A stretch of DNA of 64,000 bases from Megascapheus bottae (Eukaryota; Chordata; Mammalia; Rodentia; Geomyidae), in assembly GCA_024803745.1 (NCBI GenBank), contig JANJXV010000190.1, positions 1,067,501-1,131,500 of the forward strand, in the 5' to 3' direction. The translations under genes were made by a program, and so were the position numbers. Position 1 is the stretch's first letter; each line of letters opens with the position of its first letter. This document shows positions 55,625 through 64,000 of the stretch, one piece after another. The notes under the pieces were generated by a model that was not told the origin of the DNA, searched no databases, and worked only from the letters and a program-made list of their open reading frames with translations.

Positions 55625-57734
55625 GAGGGGGGAGATGGGGAGGTAGAAGGTAAATGTTTGGGAATAAAGGGTACCCTGAGGTACTTTGCCTGCTTCCTCC
55701 TGGACGTTCTCCGATAGCTGGAGTACATGAGCACACAACAGCACAAAGCTTCCTCGGTATAAAGTAGGTGTGAGCGCGGCCAGCGGCCTGGGTCTGTGTG
55801 AGCCCCGTCTGAGGTCTGTGCACCTGACAGGGGAGGAGGCCATGGTCATTCTCTGCCCTGGGCATTCCAGTGGTGGGGCCCAGCTGCGCCCCTGTGAGCT
55901 GCCAGCAGGGGCGGGACGGAACGGCTCTCCTGCAGGCCCGGGACCCAGGTTCAAGGGGGCCCCTCTGTGTGGCCTGGAGGACTTGGGGATCCCCAGCCTG
56001 GCCTGGGGCCTCCCTGACTGGGCCTCAGGTGCACAGAGCCCTTCAGTAAGTGCCAGCTCTTGAGGGGCCCAGACAATCGGAGGAGTTGTCTGCTGGGCTG
56101 CCCGGAGGGAGCCATTGCAGTCTGCATGGCAGAGTCGGGCTGAGTGGACTCCGAGGCACTGGAGCCTCCCGCCTGTGGGGAGGTGCTGGGTGTCTCTAGC
56201 CATTCTGGACCTGCATCGAGGGGCTTTTGGGGGCTGGCAAGGGGACCTGGCACCCTGGAGTGTGTGCGCTCAGCCTGGGGTGGGTGGCGTGGTCGGCGTC
56301 GTGCACACGCCGCCCCCTGGTGGCACAGCAGGGACACTGCAGGCACGGCAAGCAGGGAAACCGCTGGTGCTGGGGCTGCCCTGCGCTTCTGCAGGGGACC
56401 ACTGGGCAGGCCTCTGGTGCCAGGTGGCCTCGAGAGCCCCCCCCCACTGCTTTCCACATGACAAGTTTGGATGCCAGCGAGCGGAGGTCGAGTTCAGACC
56501 CTGCTGGCTTCCAGAATGGAGGCCTTGCTGAGGCCCAGGTCTGCTGCAGCCTCAGGCTGGCCGGGTGGCAGGGCTCTGTGGGGTCTCTGCCCTGGGGCAG
56601 GTGAGGTATGTGCATGCCCCTGCCTCAGTTTCCCCATGACGGATGAGTGCGTTGTGGCTCATGAGCTGCTCAGCCAGAAGCCAAGCTTCCGAGTCTCAGC
56701 TTGTTAACCTTTGTCCACCCAGGTTTTCTCCCTAGCCCAGAGCTGTCCCTCATTCTGATTGGTCCACAAAGGTTAACAGCGCTAGTTCACTGGGCTTCTT
56801 GTCGGTAGCAGGTCTTTCTGCAGAGGTAAACTTGGCCTTGCTCAGCTTCTCTCCAGCTGACATTCCGATTTTTACACATGAGCACAAAGCTTTCCAGCAC
56901 AGGGGAGTGCAGTCAGGATACAGGTGACCTGTTGCCGGCCACCCCCCCTCTCCACCCCCCCCCCGCCCCAGCCACCAGGAGCAGAGTCCCTTCCCCAGCG
57001 TGCGGCCCCCCTCCCCCCTGCAGCCTCCCCTCTCCTCCTCCCTGCGCCCGGTGGGCTCCATCTGAATCACTCTGCTGACCTTCCATGTGGTCAAGTTCCT
57101 GTTTTCAGTGCCCTGCCTTGCTGGGGTGGGGGGGCATTGCTGGCTATGGGGTGATTCTGCTGGGTTTTCTGAGGAACTCCAGGCCCGTCCTGGCAGCAGC
57201 CAGCTTGTCTGGTAGCGGCTGGCCAGGCCTGGCCGCCGGCTGGCCGGTCCAGCTCCTCACCCTCCAGGCCCTGGCGGCCTCCACTGGTGGGGGGCGGCGC
57301 CCCCTTGTGGTGCAAAGTTGCACCAGCTACTTGTGAATTCTTTGTGTCTATTGGAGTCATTTGCCTGTTTTTGTTGTCTTCTTTTTAATAGTCTTAGTAA
57401 GGATTTATTGTAGTAAAATAAAGTAGGGTTAAAACCGGGAGACATGGAAACAGGAAGACACACAACTTTCTGCCCTCCCTGCAGTAAGTGGGAGTGGACG
57501 CCTCCGTTTGCCGGTGTTTGGTGGTGGGTTGAGGCTGGGATGGCGTGTTCTAAGGGCATGGCTGAGCTGCCCGCGCTGCCCAGAGCCCCGGCCTGGGCCT
57601 GGGCATGTCCCCAGCGGCAGGTGAGCCAGGCCCCGCGTCTCTCCAGCCAGGAGGCGGGAGGACCGTTCTGTCCACCTGCCTCTTCTGGGAGAGATCCCCC
57701 CCATGTGGGTCTCGCCCCACACACGTGACATAGA
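55623..57734. other. Intergenic, no gene recognised
   Basis: GC-rich unique-looking DNA with a C-rich stretch (56940-57050) and an AT-rich stretch (57350-57440). Confidence 0.5.
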
Positions 57735-57865
57735 CTAATGACACCTGCCGTGCAGGGCTGTCATTAGCAGATTCCATTTAGCCTAATTCCCAGGTGAGGG
57801 ACCTGCGATACGGAGTCCTGGGAACGCTCATTACCTCATTAATGTTTGTAAGTGCGTGGCAGGGA
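57735..57865. promoter_or_regulatory. Putative conserved non-coding element
   Basis: Contains ACTAATGACACCTG, CTGTCATTAGCAG (TGTCATTA, homeodomain/TALE type), TTTAGCCTAATTCCC and CATTACCTCATTAATG within 120 bp. Confidence 0.4.
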
Positions 57866-58515
57866 GGCTGAGATGGGAGCCCAGGGTGCGGGTGTGTCCG
57901 TGGGTGGCGGCTGCTACCCCTGGGTGTGGGTGGGGAGACGCCAGCCTGCTCTTTAGTTCCCATCCAGGCAGCTCCAGCTGGCTCCCTGCAGGACTGGCAG
58001 GCCCGGGAAGAAGCTCCCGCCGCCCGTCCCTCACAGAGCTGCCAGGTGCCCCCACCAGGACTTCCTAGTTCGCATTCTTCTTCTTGTCTCTCTCAAGGCT
58101 GCGGTTGGCTGGGGGGGGGGGCGTGGGGAAGAGCTACCTGGTACCCTTCACCCCTGGAACGAGCGACATTCAGCTTAGTGCAAACTTACCAGACTGCTGC
58201 CACAGGCCGTGGAGACATGGCACAGGACACAGGACCACACGCCCCCAGATCTGGGGGGGGGAGGGAGTAGGGACAGGCCCCGCCTGTGAACCGAGTGGGA
58301 GAACATATTGGGGGTCCCAGGCCGAACTGAAGGCATGGGGAAGCCGAGGCAGCTCTCACCATAAAGCCCCGTCTGGCTTTGAACCCGAGAGCCCCCGTCT
58401 CAGGGGCCAGCGTGCCCAGCTTTCCTGTTGATTTTTACCACAGCTCAGAGACAGACAGAAGCCAGTAGCTGGTGAACTGCAGAGCGGCTGAAAGGTGCAG
58501 ACGCCTGGGGACGCT
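57866..58515. other. Intergenic, no gene recognised
   Basis: GC-rich unique-looking sequence. Confidence 0.5.
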
Positions 58516-58655
58516 CCTCTCACCCGGGCCTGGTGGTAGTTACACAGTCCTCTCACCCGGGCCTGGTGGTAGTTACACAGTCCTCTCACCCGGGCCTGGT
58601 GGTAGTTACACAGTCCTCTCACCCGGGCCTGGTGGTAGTTACACAGTCCTCTCAC
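58516..58655. repeat. 33-bp tandem repeat, 4 copies plus a dispersed copy
   Basis: CCTCTCACCCGGGCCTGGTG followed by GTAGTTACACAGT repeats at exactly 33 bp; the copies are identical over their full length. A fifth partial copy (GGGCCTGGTGGTAGTTACAC) stands alone at 58702-58722. Confidence 0.97.
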
Positions 58656-58723
58656 CCGCCTCGCATGGCTCCCGTTCTTTGGGAAGCATCATCCAGAAGC
58701 TCCGGGCCTGGTGGTAGTTACAC

Positions 58724-60360
58724 ACTTCTTTCGTGTCTTGCTCTGGGGTAGATTCAACCTCAGAACAGATGGGCAGATGGAGGTAAACAGCGCCCTGTAT
58801 TCCACTCGCTCCCGGCACTATTCCGCTTGGCATCCGTGCCAAGGGGCGGTGGGGGCTGACGAGGTGCGGGCGCCTGCCCTCGGCCCGGCCATGGAGCTGT
58901 GGATAGTGAGGACGCCTCCCCACCACGTCCCGTCTCTCAGATGTGTCCTCTCACAGGGCTGCGCGTTCAGCCTCGTCTGCACGGTGGTCCAAGGAAGTCA
59001 TCAAAGCCCAGGAGATGCACATTTCCCGCCCCCCGGCTCAGGCCCTGGGCTGCCACGGCTGCACTGACTCATGGAGTCAGTGGTACTGGAGCCTGGCCGT
59101 GCTCCGCCCCCGGGCTGTGCTCTTCCGCCCCCGGGCTGTGCTCTGCAGGCCCTGGGAAGGCGGCTGGAAACCCTTCCTCCCAGGCTGGCGGGAGGGGGAT
59201 CCCAGCCCTTCCATCCGTCAGCGGGTCCAGGCGGCCCTGCTCTCCAGCCTGCAGCAAGAATGATCTGTCCACGGCCAAGCGAGACAGCAAAGAGGGCCAG
59301 AGATGGTCAGCTGCCCGGCAGCTAGCACGGAGAGCACGTGGGCACCCCCCCCACCTCCCGTGCCTCGTGGGCGACGCCAGCTTGGCTTTTCAGGAAGTGG
59401 GGGGACAGGACTGGGCCCATCACCCCTCAGCCCCACCCCCGTGTAAATTCCCAGCAACCCCAGCCGGCCTCTTCCTTCATCTTTTGGGCTCGTTGTGGGC
59501 ACGGTCAGGTCTCGTGCGTGGATCCGGCAGTTCTCTGCAGGAGGCTTCAAGGACGCATTTGCAGGCGGGTTAACTGCTTCGTCACAGTCACGGCGTCCCG
59601 TGGGCTGCTCAGAGCGGGCAGCGGCTGGCCCCGTGGGTCCTGCCACACATGGCCTCCCAGGAACGCTCGGGCCCCCGCAGCCCACGTCCCACGGGATCCC
59701 CTTTCGTGGTCACAGTGGCCACATGCCGTGGGGCCGGAAGTTCCAGCCCACCGGAAGTGAGTCAGGAAGGGAAAGGAAAGTCCAGGGCGGAGGTGCAGCA
59801 CGAGGCTGGGGAAAACGGCTCCTGTAAGCCTTCCTGTGGGCCGCGTGGCGCAGTGCCAGCCTATGGTGAGATGGCGTGGGCAGAACACGACCGAGACACG
59901 TCCCCCCATTTCCCTCCTGTGGCTGGGGTTATGGGACACGTGAGGTCACTCGTGGCAGCCCTGGCTCCACAGAGGGGAGGTGGGAGCCTGGTGGCGGGGG
60001 CGCCCGCTGCGTTCCCGGCAGCTGGCGTGCACACGCGCGTCTGTCAGTGACGACCCACTCCTGAGGTCCTGGGGAGGAGGCAGCACCCACCCCGGGCGTC
60101 TGGGTGGCAGCCAGGTTCTCAGTGCTATCCAGAAAGCCGTTTGCAGAGGGAGTGGGTGAATGGCCGTGGCTGGCCTGGCCTGATGCGGGAGAAGACGGGG
60201 TGGGCTGCCGTGCCCCAGGAGGCCAGCAGGGGGCAGCACCGCCCCGCATCTCCCCGCCTCGGCGGCGCAGTCCCCGCGCCCCAGCCCAGGGCCCGCCTTG
60301 CCGTTCTCCCAGGTGCCTTCGCTTTAGGCTGACCTTGAATCGTCCTTACCGTTCCTCAAG
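58724..60360. other. Intergenic, no gene recognised
   Basis: GC-rich DNA with a CCGCCCCCGGGCTGTGCTCT duplication at about 59104-59143. No gene supported. Confidence 0.5.
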
Positions 60361-60370
60361 CCGTCTCTGG

Positions 60371-60466
60371 GGCCGGGCCTGGTGGAACATCCTGTAATCC
60401 ACTCAGGAGGTGGTTCCTGTTGAAGCTTTCCCAGCCCAACTGTGAGGCCCTGTCTGGAAAGCAAGC
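60371..60466 (+). mobile_element. B1-like SINE fragment
   Basis: GGCCGGGCCTGGTGGAACAT, CTGTAATCCACTCAGGAGG and GAGGCCCTGTCTGGAAAG follow the order of 7SL-derived B1 (GGCCGGGCGTGGTGG..GTAATCCC..GGAGG..CCCTGTCTC). Diverged, no clear tail. Confidence 0.55.
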
Positions 60467-61079
60467 CACCCGCCGAAGGGCTGGGGCGTGGCTCGAGGGA
60501 GCCTGGAGGGCCAGGACCCCGCGGCGGGGTGGGGGCCTTAAGCCTTCTTGGAACAGCCCCTTCCATGTGCCTTGGACCCGTCTTGGTGCTGAGGTCAGGC
60601 CATGGCCCACTTTGTGCCTCAGGCCCATGAAAAGGCGGCACTCACACCCTCAGTAACCACATCTCTTCTGACGGAATCCACACGGGGCCTTGCTGAGTCT
60701 CTGGAAGCTCGGGGCCAGGGGGCTTATTTGTGATGATGTTCAGGTCAGAATGGCCTCCACTTGAACCCTGCACATCCCTCCTTTGCCGGTTCTCGAGGGT
60801 GGAGGGGTGCAAGGGCTTCCGAGGCCCGCGGCCTCCTCTCTCCTCCTCTCCTTGGGCTGGGAACCTCTGGCTGGCTGGCGCCCTCCGTTTTCAGGGGGAG
60901 GATGCACACACCTGGGTTGTAGCCCATTTCTGCAGAGCCCTTTTTATCTCCCGCGGATGCAGATGCAGTCTGAGTCTCAGCTGAGCCTTTCCTGGCCCTA
61001 CGGTTCAGCCAGGCCTCCTGGGGCCCCGGGAGAGCGCATTCTCCTCCCATCCCATTCTAGGTCAGCCAGGCCTCCCTTC
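60467..61079. other. Intergenic, no gene recognised
   Basis: GC-moderate unique-looking sequence. Confidence 0.5.
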
Positions 61080-61380
61080 CTGACTCGCCATGTCTGGGTT
61101 TTCCTTCTCAGCCAGTTATTTCTGCTATTGATTAATGAAAGAAACTGGCAAAGAGAACAGGCCAACCTCCTTAAGAAAAGGAAGAAAGTTCCGGGTTGAT
61201 AGAAAAGCCAGGACCCCCTGGAGTCAGCGCCGGGGCTTTCGTCTCATTTATGGCAGCTATCTATCACTTCCAGTAGCGTTTTATGAACCCGCATAATAGG
61301 AGGTGCCGCCTGTGTTTTGTAGAACCAGACGTTATTGGCATTCCGATATTTTAGAGGCGGGGACGCATATCGATGACTGT
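61080..61380. promoter_or_regulatory. Putative conserved non-coding element with PBX-HOX and TTTATGG sites
   Basis: About 300 bp of non-repetitive, CpG-retaining sequence with TGATTAAT (61129-61136), TTTATGG (61247-61253) and TTTTATGA (61279-61286). Assigned by texture and motifs only. Confidence 0.4.
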
Positions 61381-62800
61381 GGGCCGTGTAAAGGGGGGAG
61401 GGCTGGCTTCAGGGTGGGGCAGGCCGGTGTGTCCCGGGGCTCAACACTTCCAGTTGGAGCACTGGCACCAAGACCCTGGCCAGGGCCGGGCCAGGGCATT
61501 TGAGGAGCCTGAAGTGGACACTTAGAGACCCCAGGGGCTGAGTCCTCTCCCGCAATGCCAGAGAATGCAAAAGGAAGACCTCAGAATTGAGGCGCGCCCA
61601 AGGTGCTTTAGAAATGAGGTGCTTCAAGGTTCTCCGCTCCAGTCGTGCGGGGAAGGATGGACACGGGGGTGCTGCGAGAGAAACTGCCCGGCACCCATCC
61701 CTGGAGGCTTTATCCGCTGCTTTGGCCGTGCTGTGCTGGGCTGGGAAAAGCTCTCATCATTACTGAGCACAGGAGAGCTGTGCATTCTGTAGGCTGGCAC
61801 CATTTTGGATCCCGAGCTGTAAGGGGTGACAGGCTTGGTGGGGTGTACTTGGCTGGAGTGTGAGCGCACTGTACGGAACCCCTGGGATTTCACAGTGGCT
61901 TGCGTCATGGGAGCTCACGCCCGCTGACTGGGCGCTCGGTGCAAGGGGATGTGGGGTACATTGGAAGGCTGGAGCTGGTGGCGCCCCTCGGCTGGTGTGT
62001 GAGGGCTGCACGGTGGTGGAGCCCAGAGACGTGCTCGTTGTTGGGTGGTGGGTTCTGGGAGCTACATGCAGGGCTGTGCTGTGGGGAGGAGCTGGAAAGA
62101 TGAATGAGCCCGCCCGAGTCTAGAGAGCGTTACACGTGCAGGGAAATCTCAGTTCAGCTCCGGCCTCCGGCTGGTGGCATTCCTGCCTTCTGTTCTCTCA
62201 TCTGGGCCAAGGCCAGCGGCACACATCACCATCTGTGAGGAGGAAAGGAGAGGGCGACACGTGTGTGCCGTGCCCATGCATGTGTGGCCGTCGACACTGG
62301 GTTTCTCCAGGCTGACCGGGAGCCAAGAGGGGCCAGCCCAAGTTGTCTGTGCTCGGGTCCGAGCAGGGGCCTGCGGAGACCCTGTGTGGGCTCCGTTGCC
62401 AGTCCTCAGTCTGGGCCTCGCAGTGAACACAGAGGTCGCTAGCCCCGCACTCTGCCCTGGCGACAGTTGACGGCTGGTCTCGGCCCTCGGGCTGCAAACT
62501 CGGCCTGTGTTTGTAGCTTTGAGCCGTCTGAGGCGTTGAGTGAAGAGACCAGCTGATTCACAGGGCCTATCCCACCAGCGCTCGTAATTCTCCAGCAGCC
62601 GTGGCGTCTGAGTCCCCACCCCCCCACGATGGGAGTTTCTCATCTGTGAGAGCGGTCCTCGCAGGGTGCAGGCAGACAATCAGAGGCACAAAGACGCGCA
62701 TGGGTGGAGGGGCGTGAGCTCCCCACGGCCGTCGTGGGGTCTCCCGAGCGCGGGGCTGCAGGCGCCCGCCGGTGCTGGACGCTGTCTATACCAAATGGCC
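61381..62800. other. Intergenic, no gene recognised
   Basis: GC-moderate DNA; no supported gene. Confidence 0.5.
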
Positions 62801-62809
62801 TCCCGTGTG

Positions 62810-63270
62810 ACGCCTCATCCTGCATCCGGCTTGGTGCCTTACTGGTTGGATAGAGATATTTACATACGGAAAGCGCTGTCTTATTTCTGTGTTGTAATTT
62901 CCCCGTGTCAGAATTGCCTTTTGGTGTCATTTGAGTCATCGCTTGGCTCAATCTGTGAAAACCACAAAGGCCACTTCATATCGGGAGTCGGGGTAGCCGT
63001 TGACAACACCCCATTTGTTTCCCATATGGATTTCCCGTGATTCCCACACCGTGATTGAAACGACAGCTTTTGATTATTATCGTTGCTTCCGGCTGTGTGA
63101 CAGAGGACTGAACACAAACCCTGTGCTTTGAATGCTGTCCAGTTAGAATATGAGTGTTAAGCCTTTGGCTGATTGAATTGGACAGTACTAAAATTTTAAG
63201 TATTATTGACAGTCACCGCGCTGAGTTCATTTAAGGGAAAATTGACAAACAAGAAAAAGAATCTAAATGA
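62810..63270. promoter_or_regulatory. Putative conserved non-coding element
   Basis: About 450 bp of AT-rich yet CpG-retaining, repeat-free sequence (CATATCGGG, TAGCCGTTGAC, CCCATATGG, CTTTTGATTATTATCG). It differs sharply from surrounding GC-rich DNA and has no persuasive coding frame. Confidence 0.4.
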
Positions 63271-63500
63271 AACCTACTGAGTGGCAAACCCATACGTCAA
63301 CAAGAACAAATGCTCAACCGGGGCCTCGAGGGGAGAGTCTTGCCACAGGGTGCAGATGGCGCACAGCTGTCCCCAGGGTGTCTGACCGGCTCATGGGTCT
63401 GGGGCAGGGGGGAAAGCAGTGCGTTCTCTGTCCATTTGTGCTGGTATAACAAAAGACCAGAAACTGGGCTATCCTAAAATATCAAAAAATTATGGCTCCT

Positions 63501-63698
63501 GGGGCTGGGAGTGTGGCCTAGTGGTAGAGTGCTTGCCTAGCACGCATGAAGCCCTGGGTTCGAGTCCTTGGTACCATATACATAGAAAAAAAAAACACCA
63601 GAAGTGGTGCTGAGGCTCAGGTAGTAGAGCTCTAGCCTTGAGAAAGTCCAAGGACAGTGCTCAGGCCCTGAGCTCAAGCCCAGGACTGGCAAAAAAAA
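63501..63698 (+). mobile_element. ID-like composite SINE, young, with target-site duplication
   Basis: Near-consensus copy: GGGGCTGGGAGTGTGGCCTA, A box TGGCCTAGTGG, B box GGGTTCGAGTCC, internal A run (63584-63594), right module GAAGTGGTGCTGAGGCTCAG..CTCAAGCCCAGGACTGGC, pure A tail. The duplication AAAAAATTATGG[C/G]TCC lies at 63484-63499 and 63699-63714. Confidence 0.96.
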
Positions 63699-63889
63699 AA
63701 AAAATTATGGGTCCCTGTTTTGGGGGCCTGGATGTCGGCCAGCCAGCGCTGTCAGATGATGTCTGGTGGGGCTGCTCCACTTCCAAGACGGCGTTTCCTC
63801 AACGTCGAGCACAGGGCCTGGCGCCGCCTTGCGATCTCCTCAACGCCCGCCCGAGTCCATGGGTAATCATCTCCCCCTCAGAGACCACA

Positions 63890-64000
63890 CCGAGCCCTTC
63901 CCTATTGTGGTCACTGCTGTTGAACTAATTGCCTATTTCGCTAAATCTCTGCTGTTATCAATAGTGCTAATTACCTGTCACCTAGTTTCCAAATGACCCC
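63890..64000. promoter_or_regulatory. Putative conserved non-coding element, cut by the window end
   Basis: GAACTAATTGCC (63922-63933), GTTATCAATAG (63954-63964) and GCTAATTACCTGTCACC (63966-63982) cluster in an AT-rich stretch that runs off the window. Confidence 0.35.

Noticed and set aside
58516..58655. CRISPR-like array
   Set aside because: The 33-bp repeats are directly contiguous with no spacers, and the genome is mammalian.

Overview
The window looks like vertebrate, specifically rodent, nuclear DNA. It holds one intronless mammalian gene in a large CpG island, surrounded by intergenic sequence with SINEs, microsatellites and GC-rich minisatellites. The SINEs are of two composite types. 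One has a tRNA-derived, ID-like left part with Pol III A and B boxes; the other has a B1-like left part. Both end in the same ~100-nt module. From what I know of rodent SINEs this combination suggests a geomyoid rodent (kangaroo rat or pocket mouse type), with beaver as an alternative. I could not search a repeat library, so the species is an inference.

The only protein-coding gene I can support is FZD10, on the minus strand at 26884-28596. It is a complete 570-residue Frizzled receptor with signal peptide, ten-cysteine Wnt-binding domain, seven membrane segments and a KTxxxW Dishevelled-binding motif. A 3'UTR with overlapping poly(A) signals lies to its left (26136-26883). A GC-rich 5' flank with an upstream ORF and several compact palindromic motifs lies to its right (28597-30220).

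Layout: 1-26100 is the 3' side of FZD10. It is intergenic, with SINEs, two large minisatellites (10968-11715 and 17062-18592), CA/TG-rich tracts and a few AT-rich, homeodomain-motif-rich islands. The CpG island spans about 26560-31430 and holds the gene, a G-rich minisatellite (29341-30190), a short tandem repeat (30512-30612) and a 17-bp minisatellite (30797-31366). 31430-64000 is the 5' side: intergenic, with fewer SINEs, several simple repeats, one exact 90-bp tandem duplication and several stretches that look like conserved non-coding elements. In human, FZD10 lies in a gene-poor part of distal 12q24.33, where dense GC-rich minisatellites are expected; the window fits that.

The long open frames over the minisatellites and opposite FZD10 are composition artefacts and are not annotated as genes. 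The points most worth following up are the upstream-ORF and promoter architecture of FZD10, its proline expansion and altered C-terminus, the putative enhancers on both sides, and the shared 3' module of the two SINE families.
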